From: Gelidibacter pelagius
Lineage (GTDB): Bacteria > Bacteroidota > Bacteroidia > Flavobacteriales > Flavobacteriaceae
Length of the DNA stretch: 64,000 bases
Direction of reading: 5' to 3'
NCBI RefSeq assembly: GCF_017581925.1
Contig: NZ_JAGEVG010000016.1
Location: 62,001 to 126,000, forward strand
A program made the translations under genes and the position numbers. Shown here piece after piece: positions 52,796 to 62,119 of the stretch. Positions within the stretch are counted from its first letter, which is position 1. Each line of letters opens with the position of its first letter. The notes under the pieces were generated by a model, which was not told the origin of the DNA, made no database searches, and saw only the letters and a program-made list of their open reading frames with translations.

Positions 52796-54349
52796 ATGGA
52801 AATAGATCTAAAAAACGTATCGAAACATGAGCTTTTAAAGCTTTTGACCAAAGCCCAAAAGACTATTTCCGTTCAAGATAAAACTATTTCTAAACAAGAC
52901 GATGATCTTTGTAGGGAAAGAGAAAAATCCGCAGAACTTCAGCGCCAGCTGGAATTATTGCGCCGCATGCAGTTTGGTCAAAAGCGTGAGCGTTTTGAAG
53001 ACCCGAACCAGATGGCATTGCCCTTGGATATAGCGCAAGAGGTACTGCAGGAACAGGAAGAAGTGGTCAAGCAGGAGATCACCTATTCCCGTGCGAAGAA
53101 AAAACATCCGGGAAGGGCCAAACTGCCAAGCCATTTGCCGGTCGAAGAAATAGAGATCTATCCAAAGGGCGATCTGTCGGACAAGGTGTGCATCGGCAAG
53201 GAAGTCACAGATGTATTGGACTATGTGCCCGGTTTTTTCAAGATCAAAAGATATATCCGCTACAAATACGCTGCCAAGGACAGGGACACTGCCCAAATAA
53301 CAATTGGCGAGCTTCCCGAAAGGATCATCGACAAGGGAATACCCTCGGAAGGACTGCTCGCAACGATACTTGTAGATAAATATGTGGACCACTTGCCCTT
53401 ATACCGCCAAAAGCAACGCTTCTCAAGGGAGAATATAGATATAGCGGCTTCCACGATCGATGGTTGGGCCGCCCAAAGCATGGAGGCCCTGAAGCCGCTC
53501 TACGAAAAGCTTGTGATGGACATCAAAAATGAAGGCTATCTACAGGCGGACGAGACGACGATCAAGGTTTTGGACCAAAGCAAGAAAGACAAAGCACATT
53601 TGGGATATTACTGGGTGTATCATGCACCCATATCCAAATTGGCCCTGTTCGATTATAGTCCCACCCGCGCCAGCAGCGCTGCGCTGCCCATTCTGCAAGA
53701 CTTCAGGGGGTACCTGCAAACCGATGGTTATGCGGGGTACAATGTCTATGGGAAAAAATCTGAGGTAACACATTTAGCTTGCTGGGCACATGCAAGACGC
53801 GAATTTGAGAGAGCCTTGGACAATGACAGATCAAGGAGCGAGCATGTTTTGGTTGAAATACAAAAACTCTATGCGGTGGAGCGCAGGGCAAGAGAACAGG
53901 GATTAGCTCCACAACAGATCAAAGAACTTAGGCTCAAAGAAAGCTTGCCCATTATAAACGAACTGGGCAAGTGGATGTTTTTGCAGATCAAACTCACCCT
54001 GCCCAAAAGCCAAATAGGCAAAGCCTTGGCATACTGCCAATCCAGATGGGACAAGCTATCGGGATACCTCACAGATGGGAACCTCCAAATAGATAATAAT
54101 CTGGTGGAAAACGTGATCAGGCCCGTTGCTCTCGGCAGAAAGAATTATCTTTTTGCAGGGTCGCATGATGCCGCGCAAAAGGCGGCTATGGCATATACCT
54201 TCTTTGCAAACTGTAAAAAACAGGATGTCAACCCGTATGCCTGGCTGAAATATACACTTGAAAACATACAGTCCATAAACCACAAGAACATCACAGAGCT
54301 ATATCCTCATAATTACAAAGAGTTGATAGAATCTACACTGCCAAAATAG
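52796..54349 (+). CDS. tnpC: IS66-family transposase TnpC
   Basis: The 517-residue transposase has an N-terminal coiled-coil (about 5-60), an IS66-type zinc-finger-like/linker region, then the DDE core with LQADETTIKVLD, QTDGYAGYN and the C-terminal block NNLVENVIRPVALGRKNY. It catalyses IS66 transposition. The ATG at 52796 (MEIDLKNVSKHELLK) was chosen because the 43 codons of the longer in-frame reading overlap tnpB and do not look like transposase. The gene itself is intact. Confidence 0.93.
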   Translation: MEIDLKNVSKHELLKLLTKAQKTISVQDKTISKQDDDLCREREKSAELQRQLELLRRMQFGQKRERFEDPNQMALPLDIAQEVLQEQEEVVKQEITYSRAKKKHPGRAKLPSHLPVEEIEIYPKGDLSDKVCIGKEVTDVLDYVPGFFKIKRYIRYKYAAKDRDTAQITIGELPERIIDKGIPSEGLLATILVDKYVDHLPLYRQKQRFSRENIDIAASTIDGWAAQSMEALKPLYEKLVMDIKNEGYLQADETTIKVLDQSKKDKAHLGYYWVYHAPISKLALFDYSPTRASSAALPILQDFRGYLQTDGYAGYNVYGKKSEVTHLACWAHARREFERALDNDRSRSEHVLVEIQKLYAVERRAREQGLAPQQIKELRLKESLPIINELGKWMFLQIKLTLPKSQIGKALAYCQSRWDKLSGYLTDGNLQIDNNLVENVIRPVALGRKNYLFAGSHDAAQKAAMAYTFFANCKKQDVNPYAWLKYTLENIQSINHKNITELYPHNYKELIESTLPK

Positions 54350-54629
54350 TACTACAATAATAATTTTATCGGATTAATCAAGATGTAGTTGCTCGGGGGG
54401 ATACGATTTAGGGACAATAGTTAAAAAGCATATTTTGAATAAATAATCGTTTTTGCGTTTGATAGGGGTACTATTTCTGGTTTAAAACCTAACGATAATT
54501 AGCAAAAAACATTAGTTGCAATTATAACATTAGTCTATTACTCTACAAACACATAGAATCTCTAAAAATTTTAAATAAATTATAGTTTACAGCTATAATC
54601 TTTGCACTGCCTGTGCATCCATTATTTTG

Positions 54630-54637
54630 TATCTTTG
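54630..54637 (+). promoter_or_regulatory. Candidate -7 box before the metal-efflux cluster
   Basis: TATCTTTG matches TAnnTTTG, only 9 bp before the ATG at 54647, so transcripts would be nearly leaderless. No -33 element is clear. The stretch 54405-54629 shows no gene. Confidence 0.4.
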
Positions 54638-54646
54638 TCAAACTTT

Positions 54647-55042
54647 ATGAAAATATTCGTTTCCATATCAATGTCGTTCCTATTCCTTTTTCAAGGAATA
54701 GCGGCCAATATGGAAGTTTGTGAACTGATTGAAGAAATATCCCATTTTATTACCCACTATCAAGACCATAAACAAGAAGATGGATATTCTCTTTTTGAAT
54801 ATGTTTATGAAGATTATATAAACGACGATGGAAAAGTGGACAACCACCATCCAGATTCGGAACATGAAGATGCACCCGTACATATAAACCATCAATGTTG
54901 TCAACACTTTGTGTTCTTTACACCTTTTCAACCTACGTTAATAAATACGGTTTCCTCCGAGGCTAAAAATCAGTATAATCATTACACTTTCCAATTAAAT
55001 TCCAGATATCTGGAATCCCCATTCCAACCCCCAAAAGTATAA
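54647..55042 (+). CDS. Small secreted His-rich protein, first gene of the metal-efflux cluster
   Basis: The 131-residue protein has a signal peptide (MKIFVSISMSFLFLFQGIAA) and a mature region with clustered possible metal ligands: HHPDSEHEDAPVHINHQCCQ. The ATG at 54647 was chosen because the signal peptide starts there. No family was recognised. Similar small Cys/His-rich proteins often precede CusA/CzcA pump genes in flavobacteria, so metal binding or sensing in the periplasm is a reasonable inference. The RND gene follows after 117 bp. Confidence 0.75.
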   Translation: MKIFVSISMSFLFLFQGIAANMEVCELIEEISHFITHYQDHKQEDGYSLFEYVYEDYINDDGKVDNHHPDSEHEDAPVHINHQCCQHFVFFTPFQPTLINTVSSEAKNQYNHYTFQLNSRYLESPFQPPKV

Positions 55043-55159
55043 TTCAGTTTTTTTAAGGACAGCTATGTTCTAACGTGATGCTTTTCAAAGTAGGCATTGC
55101 TTTATAAATACGTTGCACCTATACGCATCGTAAGTTTTCAACTGAATTAATACATATTT

Positions 55160-58100
55160 ATGATTAATAAAATCATCTCATTTTCCATTAATAATAAATT
55201 TATTATTGGGCTCTTTATAGTGGTACTTATAGGTACTGGTATTTGGTCTATGGCCACTATAAACTTGGGTTCTGTACCCGATATTACCAACAATCAAGTT
55301 CAAGTTATAACAACCGCTCCCAATTTGGGAACTGAGGATATTGAACAATTTGTAACCTTTCCCGTAGAATTGGCAATGGCCAACCTCCCCGACGTTATCG
55401 AGCTGCGCTCGATCTCTCGTTTTGGTCTGTCTGTAGTAACCATTGTCTTTAAAGACAAAGCAGGCACCTACCTTCCCCGGCAACTGGTACAAGAAAAGTT
55501 AACTGAAGTAGCCGGAGAAATTCCTGAAGGTTTTGGTACACCATTTATGGCTCCAATTACAACGGGTTTAGGGGAAATCTACCAATACACCCTAAAAGTA
55601 AAGGAAGGTTATGAAGAAAAATATGATGCAACGGAGCTCCGTACCATACAGGATTGGATCGTAAAACGTCAAATGGCATTAGTCCCCGGAGTTGTTGAAG
55701 TAAATGCTTTTGGTGGTTATGTAAAACAATATGAAGTAGCTCTTAATCCCGATAAACTTAAAAGCTTTGGGCTCACTATGAGCCAGGTCTTTGAAGCATT
55801 AAAGGTTAATAATGCCAACACTGGAGGTGCTTATATTGAAAAAAACCATCAGGCTAATTTTATCCGTGGCGAAGGATTGGCGCGTAGCATTTCAGATTTG
55901 GAAAATACAGTGGTCTCTACCCAAAATGGTAATCCTGTTTTAATCCGGGATGTGGCTGAAAAAGTTGGATATGGCAGTCAAGTGCGTTATGGTGCTTTTA
56001 CACAGGATGGCCACGAAACTGTAGGTGGACAAATATTAATGCTGAAAGGCGAAAGTCCAAGCACCGTTATAGACAATGTTGAAAAGCGTATAACGGAAAT
56101 TCAAAAATCCCTGCCTGAAGGCGTGTATATCGATACGTTTTTAAGCCAAAGCGAGCTTATTGAGAGAACTACAAGTACCGTAAAAACAAATCTAATTGAA
56201 GGGGCGCTTATCGTCATATTCGTTTTGGTGCTCCTTTTGGGAAGCTTTCGTGGTGGATTGATAGCTGCTTCGATAATTCCCTTATGCTTATTATTTGCAT
56301 TTATTTTGATGAAACAATTTGGCATTTGGGCGAATTTAATGTCCTTGGGAGCAATAGATTTCGGAATTATTGTAGATGGTGCGGTGATTATCGTGGAAGG
56401 AACGGTTTTTCACATTCATCAACGGATGAAAAAATCCAATGCTATCATAGGACAATCCGAGATGGATGAAATCGCCTATGACTCTTCAAGTAAAATGATG
56501 AATTCTGCCTTCTTCGGTCAACTAATTGTTCTTATAGTTTTTACGCCTATTCTGTTTTTGACCGGTGTGGAAGGGAAAATGTTCCGACCAATGGCGTTTA
56601 CATTTGGTTTTGCCGTTTTAGGGGCAATTATCCTTTGTCTTACCTACGTACCGGTGATGTCGTCATTATTTTTAAAACCTGCCAAAAACCAAAATAGTTG
56701 GTTTGCTAAATTTGAAAATAAGATTGATAGAATCAGTAATAAAATTATGGGTGCTTTGAATCGTGCCTATCTTCCCATATTAAATTTTGCACTTCGTTTT
56801 AAAGCAGGAGTCGTTATAGGGGCGGCTGCGCTATTCTTGATTGCAGGATTTCTTTTCAGTAATATGGGAGCAGAATTTGTCCCGAAATTTGATGAAGGCG
56901 ATATTGCTTTTCAAGCATTGATAAAACCGGGGAGCAGTCTTACAGAATCGATTGAAGCTTCAGAGAAACTTCAGAATTTAATCAATGAATTTCCGGAAGT
57001 AAAAACGGTAGTTTCAAGAATTGGTGTGGCAGAAATACCGACAGACCCAATGCCTATGGATATTGCAGATAGTTACATTATTCTTGAAAAGGACAAGAGT
57101 AAATGGACATCCGCAGAAAGTAAAGAAGAACTCATAGAAAAGATTCAAGAAAAAATTTCAGTAGTTCCCGGCGTAAATTTCGTGTTTACCCAACCTGTAG
57201 AACTTCGTTTTAATGAATTGCTGACTGGCGTTCGTGAGGACGTGGCAATCAAATTGTACGGAGAAGATTTGGACGTGTTGGCAGACAAGATACAGGAAAT
57301 CGCTGTGGTAATACGTAAAGTTCCGGGTGCAGCAGACCTTAATGTAGAGGCTACAAGTGGTTTACCCCAAATGACCGTGGTTTACAACCGTGCAAAAATG
57401 GCACAATACGGTGTTACTGTCAATAAACTGAATGATTATGTAAGTGCTGCATTTGCTGGAGAAAAGGCAGGTGTCATATTTGAAGGGGAAAAGCGCTTTG
57501 ATGTGGTCATTCGTTTGGCAGAAGAATATCGACAAGATATCAACAGCTTAAAAGATCTTTATATCGATTTGCCAAACGGTGCACAAGTACCCTTAAAGGA
57601 AGTGGCTGATATTAGCTACAAACCCGGGCCAATGCAGATTTCAAGGGATAATACCTCGCGGCGTATTTCGGTAGGGGTCAATGTTCGTGGACGCGATGTA
57701 AAATCGATGGTCGAGGAAATTCAGCAAAAACTGGAAACGGAAGTAAAACTGCCCCCAGGTTATTATGTTACTTACGGAGGGTCATTTGAAAACCTGCAAC
57801 GAGCATCAGACCGATTGATGATTGTAGTCCCAATAGTTCTATTAACAATATTTGTTCTGCTCTACTTTGCTTTGAATTCATTTAAACAAGCTATGATGAT
57901 CTATATGGCAGTGCCTTTGGCGGCCATTGGTGGCGTGTTCGTCTTGTTGATTCGTGGAATGCCTTTCAGTATTTCTGCGGGAGTTGGGTTTATCGTGCTC
58001 TTCGGAGTTGCCGTGTTAAACGGACTCATACTCATAAACAAATTCAATGAACTAAAAGACAGTGGAATGACAGATATAAAAAAACGTATATACGAAGCTA

Positions 58101-59575
58101 CACATGAACGTTTACGTCCAATTTTATTAACAGCCATTACAACAATTATGGGTTTTATACCCATGGCGGTTTCCACCTCTGGTGGTGCAGAAGTACAGCG
58201 CCCCTTGGCAACAGTAGTCATTGGAGGAATGCTTACGGCAACATTTCTGACCTTGGTGGTTATACCTATTCTTTATTATTGGCTTGAATCGAGAAAGGAA
58301 CGAAACAATACTGGTGGAGATGTAAGCTACATCAACAAATCCACGAACATTGTAACCGTACTATTGATGGTTGGTGGTTTGATGGCTTCGGGAACTGCTA
58401 TTGCCCAAAACACCAGTCCAAATGGCACAATTCCAAAAACCTTGACTGTAGATGAGGCTATTGCGATGGCAAAGCAGAATTATCCATCGCTTAAGGAGAG
58501 TCAGGCATTTATTGAACGGGAAAAGGCACTAAAGGGAACGAGTTTTGACCTTGGTAGCACTCAAGTTTTCACGGGCAAGGAAGAATATGGCAATAATCTT
58601 CCTGGCGTTCAGACAACCGTTGGTGTGCAACAAGGCAACATTGATTTGCTTTCAGGATTTTCAAAATCGAAGTTTTACAAAGAGCGCATTGCCTTGGGAG
58701 AAAAGTTTTATGTAGCCAGTGAACAACAGTTGGTGCGCAATGTGATGCAAGCCTATGACCAAATTAATTATTACAAGGCACAGTTGCGTTTTGCTGATCA
58801 ATTGGACAGTACTTATGCCAATTTTAAGGCCGCTGCCCAACTTCGGTATGACACTGGAGAAACAGGCAAGTTGGAATTTATTGCAGCCTCTTCCGAATTT
58901 CAACAGATTCAAGTGTTAAGGCAACAAGCCTATGATGATATTGAAATTGCCAAACGTGCCTTAAAACAATATTTGGGAACGGACGAATCCATTGAAACGG
59001 TAGATGGTTCTTACGAGCCATTGGATTTTATCGCAACATTGGATTCAGCTTCGGTTGCCAATAACCCAATGTTGCAATATGCCTTGCAGAATGCCGAAGT
59101 AAGTAAAGCAAATGTGGGCGTTGAAAAATCGCAATTCCTACCAAAATTCAGTTTATCGTATGGTAGGCAGGTTGTGGATGATGTTTCAGGGTTTAATACC
59201 TATCAGGCAGGTATTAGCATTCCGTTATGGTTTTTTCCGCAGAAGTCAAGAGTCAAGGCAGCGAAGGCAGACGCAATGGTTGCAGAGAGTCAATATTTGG
59301 AGCAAAAAGCGGTTACAGAAAGTCGCGTGTCGCAATTGGCCAAATCACTCGAAAAAACCAGGAAGATTTTGCATTATTACGAAGAAGGCGCACTATTGTT
59401 GGCAGAAGAACAAATTACCACAGCGCAGTTGGCTTCTAAAGAAGGCGAAATAGATTACGTCAATTACATCACAATTCTCAACAGCGCCATCCGTATTAAA
59501 CAAAACCATTTACAATACATCAATCAGTATAACCAGCAGTCTATTGAGGTACAATATCAGTTGGGCAATCTATAA
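55160..59575 (+). CDS. CusA/CzcA-type RND metal pump fused to a TolC-like protein
   Basis: The protein has 1471 residues. Residues 1 to about 1035 form an HME-RND transporter with the usual 12 membrane helices and two large periplasmic loops. The conserved membrane block GAIDFGIIVDGAVIIVEG has the proton-relay Asp residues. A short linker leads to NIVTVLLMVGGLMASGTAIA near 1063-1082, which looks like an internal signal peptide with an A-I-A cleavage site. Residues from about 1095 to the end are a TolC/outer-membrane-efflux domain. Such fusions occur in Bacteroidota. It should pump divalent or monovalent metal ions out; substrate cannot be fixed from sequence. Confidence 0.93.
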   Translation: MINKIISFSINNKFIIGLFIVVLIGTGIWSMATINLGSVPDITNNQVQVITTAPNLGTEDIEQFVTFPVELAMANLPDVIELRSISRFGLSVVTIVFKDKAGTYLPRQLVQEKLTEVAGEIPEGFGTPFMAPITTGLGEIYQYTLKVKEGYEEKYDATELRTIQDWIVKRQMALVPGVVEVNAFGGYVKQYEVALNPDKLKSFGLTMSQVFEALKVNNANTGGAYIEKNHQANFIRGEGLARSISDLENTVVSTQNGNPVLIRDVAEKVGYGSQVRYGAFTQDGHETVGGQILMLKGESPSTVIDNVEKRITEIQKSLPEGVYIDTFLSQSELIERTTSTVKTNLIEGALIVIFVLVLLLGSFRGGLIAASIIPLCLLFAFILMKQFGIWANLMSLGAIDFGIIVDGAVIIVEGTVFHIHQRMKKSNAIIGQSEMDEIAYDSSSKMMNSAFFGQLIVLIVFTPILFLTGVEGKMFRPMAFTFGFAVLGAIILCLTYVPVMSSLFLKPAKNQNSWFAKFENKIDRISNKIMGALNRAYLPILNFALRFKAGVVIGAAALFLIAGFLFSNMGAEFVPKFDEGDIAFQALIKPGSSLTESIEASEKLQNLINEFPEVKTVVSRIGVAEIPTDPMPMDIADSYIILEKDKSKWTSAESKEELIEKIQEKISVVPGVNFVFTQPVELRFNELLTGVREDVAIKLYGEDLDVLADKIQEIAVVIRKVPGAADLNVEATSGLPQMTVVYNRAKMAQYGVTVNKLNDYVSAAFAGEKAGVIFEGEKRFDVVIRLAEEYRQDINSLKDLYIDLPNGAQVPLKEVADISYKPGPMQISRDNTSRRISVGVNVRGRDVKSMVEEIQQKLETEVKLPPGYYVTYGGSFENLQRASDRLMIVVPIVLLTIFVLLYFALNSFKQAMMIYMAVPLAAIGGVFVLLIRGMPFSISAGVGFIVLFGVAVLNGLILINKFNELKDSGMTDIKKRIYEATHERLRPILLTAITTIMGFIPMAVSTSGGAEVQRPLATVVIGGMLTATFLTLVVIPILYYWLESRKERNNTGGDVSYINKSTNIVTVLLMVGGLMASGTAIAQNTSPNGTIPKTLTVDEAIAMAKQNYPSLKESQAFIEREKALKGTSFDLGSTQVFTGKEEYGNNLPGVQTTVGVQQGNIDLLSGFSKSKFYKERIALGEKFYVASEQQLVRNVMQAYDQINYYKAQLRFADQLDSTYANFKAAAQLRYDTGETGKLEFIAASSEFQQIQVLRQQAYDDIEIAKRALKQYLGTDESIETVDGSYEPLDFIATLDSASVANNPMLQYALQNAEVSKANVGVEKSQFLPKFSLSYGRQVVDDVSGFNTYQAGISIPLWFFPQKSRVKAAKADAMVAESQYLEQKAVTESRVSQLAKSLEKTRKILHYYEEGALLLAEEQITTAQLASKEGEIDYVNYITILNSAIRIKQNHLQYINQYNQQSIEVQYQLGNL

Positions 59576-59581
59576 TATAAA

Positions 59582-60814
59582 ATGAAAAATAAAATGAAAT
59601 ATTTATCTATAATTAGTTTAGCTTTAGTAACCTCATTATTTATAGGTTGCAATAATAAGGCAGATTCAGAATCAGGTCATACTGAAGAAATTGCATCTTC
59701 GGAAAAAACGAAGCAATTCGAAGAAGGTGGTCACAGCGAGGAAGAAGGCGTTGTGGAACTTACAAAGCAACAGGCCGAAACCATCGGTTTGGAAACGAAA
59801 CCTCTGGAGGAACGGAATTTAGGGAACAACATTAAGGTAACAGGTACGCTGGAACTTTTCCCACAGGATAAGGCGAATATCAATCCGTTTGTTGGTGGAA
59901 ATGTGAGTTCCATAAAAGTAATACCCGGAGATAACGTAAGTAGAGGGCAGGTGTTGGCATATATAGAACACCCAGACATCATTGCAATGCAACAGGAATA
60001 TCAGGAAAAAAATGACGAACTGGTCTTTTTGAAACAGGATTTTGAACGCAAGCAGACCCTTTATGACAAAGGTGTTTCTTCGGGCAAGGAATTTCAGATG
60101 GCGCAGTCAAAATTTCGTTCCACAACGTCCAGCGTCAATGGTTTGCGTTCCCAATTGAAACTGTTGGGCATTAATCCGGACAAAGTGGCTGAAGGTCAAA
60201 TATATTCCGCTGTACCCATTACAACGCCCATAAGTGGTTACGTGGATGAAGTAATGATTAGCCTTGGCGACTATGTGGCGCAACAATCCAAAATGTTCTC
60301 AATAAGCGATAATTCAAAGATTTATGTCAACTTCAAAATATATGAGAAGGACATAAAGCAAATCAAGAAAGGACAACAGATATATTTTTCAACGGCCTCT
60401 CGTCCAGATGAACTGCTTAAAGCAACCGTTCGGTCTGTGGGTAAAACATTCAACACCGAACCAAAAGCCTTGGAAGTTCTGGCAGATATTGAAAACAAGG
60501 ATAAAAACCTATTGCCGGGTATGTACGTGCAAGGGCGAATAGTGCAGGGCGAAAAAAAGGGTTTTGCAATACCCGAAGCTGCCATTATTAAAGAGGGCGA
60601 GCAATCTTTTATTTTTATTCTCGATGAAGATGAACAAATGGAAGCGAACAAAATGAAGTTTAAAATGATACCCGTAACGGTCGGTATTACTGATTTAGGC
60701 TTTGTTGAAGTCAATCTGCCTGCCGAAGTTTCAAAAGATGCTAAAGTGGTTATAAAAGGAGCTTATAACCTGTCTTCGGAAATGATTAAAGGCGAACTGG
60801 AACACGGACATTAA
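59582..60814 (+). CDS. CusB/HlyD-type periplasmic adaptor lipoprotein
   Basis: The 410-residue membrane fusion protein has a lipoprotein signal (lipobox IGC) and an acidic, His-containing N-terminal stretch (HTEEIASS and GGHSEEEG). The barrel-sandwich motif follows: VGGNVSSIKVIPGDNVSRGQ, then a coiled-coil hairpin, and PISGYVDEVMISLGDYVAQ. A beta-barrel domain closes the protein. It links the RND pump to the outer-membrane channel in the periplasm. The ATG is 6 bp after the RND-TolC stop, so it is co-translated. Metal specificity is not deducible. Confidence 0.93.
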   Translation: MKNKMKYLSIISLALVTSLFIGCNNKADSESGHTEEIASSEKTKQFEEGGHSEEEGVVELTKQQAETIGLETKPLEERNLGNNIKVTGTLELFPQDKANINPFVGGNVSSIKVIPGDNVSRGQVLAYIEHPDIIAMQQEYQEKNDELVFLKQDFERKQTLYDKGVSSGKEFQMAQSKFRSTTSSVNGLRSQLKLLGINPDKVAEGQIYSAVPITTPISGYVDEVMISLGDYVAQQSKMFSISDNSKIYVNFKIYEKDIKQIKKGQQIYFSTASRPDELLKATVRSVGKTFNTEPKALEVLADIENKDKNLLPGMYVQGRIVQGEKKGFAIPEAAIIKEGEQSFIFILDEDEQMEANKMKFKMIPVTVGITDLGFVEVNLPAEVSKDAKVVIKGAYNLSSEMIKGELEHGH

Positions 60815-60920
60815 TTCAGCAATAATCAAAGGTTTTGATTCCGGGTTTGTTTATCGTCTTAATTAGTTAGTTAAAAATTGAAAAACAGGCTCGGTTCAAC
60901 ATCGATTAAAAATTTATGAT

Positions 60921-61253
60921 ATGAAAGAAATAAAAGCATTTATAAAACCGAACCGAATCCAAAGAGTCATTGAAGCACTATCAGATAACGGGTTTAAGAG
61001 TATGACACTTTCACAGGCAGAAGGGACTGGCGCATTCAAGTCAAAAGGAGCAAGACCGTCGCTGGATTTTCACGTGACTGATAGTCCAGTGGTTAAGTTG
61101 GAACTGGTCTGCCAAAATGAGGAAGCCCAAGCGGCAATTGAGATAATTTTAAAAAATAGCAAAACGGAAGAACCTGGAGATGGTATTATTTATATAGCAA
61201 ATATTGAAGATGCTTTTCAGATAAAAACGGGAGATTCCCTAAAGAAAGATTAG
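60921..61253 (+). CDS. PII-like signal protein linked to the efflux operon
   Basis: The 110-residue protein has a ferredoxin-like PII fold beginning MKEIKAFIKPNRIQRVIEAL, the conserved T-loop-flanking TGAFKSKGARPS, and the closing block GDGIIYIANIEDAFQIKTGD. PII proteins with a short or altered T-loop encoded in heavy-metal efflux clusters form a known branch (called PII-NG). It lacks the canonical GlnB uridylylation loop, so a role in ordinary nitrogen control is unlikely. It probably senses a ligand and modulates the pump, which is inferred. Confidence 0.88.
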   Translation: MKEIKAFIKPNRIQRVIEALSDNGFKSMTLSQAEGTGAFKSKGARPSLDFHVTDSPVVKLELVCQNEEAQAAIEIILKNSKTEEPGDGIIYIANIEDAFQIKTGDSLKKD

Positions 61254-61265
61254 GGTTGTAGACTA

Positions 61266-61649
61266 ATGGGATTCTTAAAAACCATAAAGGAAAAAGCAAA
61301 AAAACTCAAGCAGGAACTTGTGGTGCTACATCTTGCCTATAGCCATCCAAGAACACCGTGGACGGCTAAAGCGATAATAATTTTGGTTATCGGCTATGCC
61401 TTAAGCCCCATCGACCTGATACCCGATTTTATTCCCGTGCTTGGTCTGTTAGATGATATCATCCTATTGCCTTTGGGTATTTATTGGGCGATAAAACTCA
61501 TTCCCAATGAGGTTATTAAAGAATGTAGGGAGCGAGCCCGAACATACAGTTGGGATAAAAAGAAAAGTATAGTGGCAGGTGTAATAATTGCCTTCATCTG
61601 GATTTTGGCGGTTTACCTAATTGTTAGCCACATATTCATTAATAGATAA
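61266..61649 (+). CDS. YkvA family (DUF1232) membrane protein
   Basis: The 127-residue protein has the DUF1232 signature YALSPIDLIPDFIPVLGLLDD in two close membrane helices, and a C-terminal helix (VAGVIIAFIWILAVYLIVSHIF). YkvA-type proteins occur in many bacteria with no established function. It is 12 bp after the PII-like gene and just before the Fur-family gene, so part of the same transcription unit. Confidence 0.87.
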   Translation: MGFLKTIKEKAKKLKQELVVLHLAYSHPRTPWTAKAIIILVIGYALSPIDLIPDFIPVLGLLDDIILLPLGIYWAIKLIPNEVIKECRERARTYSWDKKKSIVAGVIIAFIWILAVYLIVSHIFINR

Positions 61650-61653
61650 TTCG

Positions 61654-62070
61654 ATGAAAGAAATAGAAACATTTTTAGAAGACAAAAAAGTTCGCCCTAC
61701 GGCAATGCGCGTCCTGATTTACAAGTATATGGCCGAAAAAGAAATTGCGGTCGCCCTAGCAGATATAGAAAATGCTTTCACAAAAGCAGACAGGACTACC
61801 TTGTACAGAACCCTTAAAACTTTTGAGAAAAACGGAATTGTCCACCAAATTGATGACGGCACGGGAATTACCAAATATGCTTTATGTGATAAAGGATGCA
61901 ATTGCGAGATAGAACAGGATTTGCACCTTCATTTTCATTGCTTAAACTGCAATGAAACGGTTTGTCTCACAAAACATAAAATTCCTCATATCAATCTGCC
62001 CGAAGGGTACTTGGCAGAAGACGTTAATTTGGTCGTAAAAGGAATCTGTGAGAAGTGTAGCGGCCAATAA
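61654..62070 (+). CDS. Fur-family transcriptional regulator
   Basis: The 138-residue protein has a winged-helix N-terminus (RPTAMRVLIYKYMAEKEI and TTLYRTLKTFEKNGIV, the recognition helix) and the C-terminal metal site HLHFHCLNC with a second C-x2-C (CEKCSG). It is a metal-dependent repressor of the Fur/Zur type; the cluster context suggests control of metal-efflux genes. The ATG at 61654 overlaps nothing and lies 4 bp after the YkvA stop. Which metal is sensed (Zn, Mn, Fe or Co) is not determined by these residues. Confidence 0.9.
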   Translation: MKEIETFLEDKKVRPTAMRVLIYKYMAEKEIAVALADIENAFTKADRTTLYRTLKTFEKNGIVHQIDDGTGITKYALCDKGCNCEIEQDLHLHFHCLNCNETVCLTKHKIPHINLPEGYLAEDVNLVVKGICEKCSGQ

Positions 62071-62119
62071 ATGCACTTCCATTGCACTTTTTATTTCATT
62101 AAATTGATAAAAAAAAATT

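Larger units (their letters stand above)
52053..54404 (+). mobile_element. IS66-family insertion sequence
   Basis: The element holds the three IS66 genes in the usual order, tnpA (broken), tnpB and tnpC. Its left end GTAACCGCCCGACCAA (52053-) and right end, read on the minus strand, GTATCCCCCCGAGCAA (from 54404 inward) are imperfect inverted repeats, matching at 13 of 16 positions. IS66 elements usually leave an 8-bp target duplication. Flanks GAATAAAC (52045-52052) and GATTTAGG (54405-54412) do not match, so a clean recent insertion is not supported. Its coding DNA looks more G+C-rich than its neighbours. It separates the chromosomal genes from a metal-efflux island. Confidence 0.9.

Noticed and set aside
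52955-53392. 145-codon frame antisense to tnpC
   Set aside because: Shadow of the intact IS66 transposase gene.
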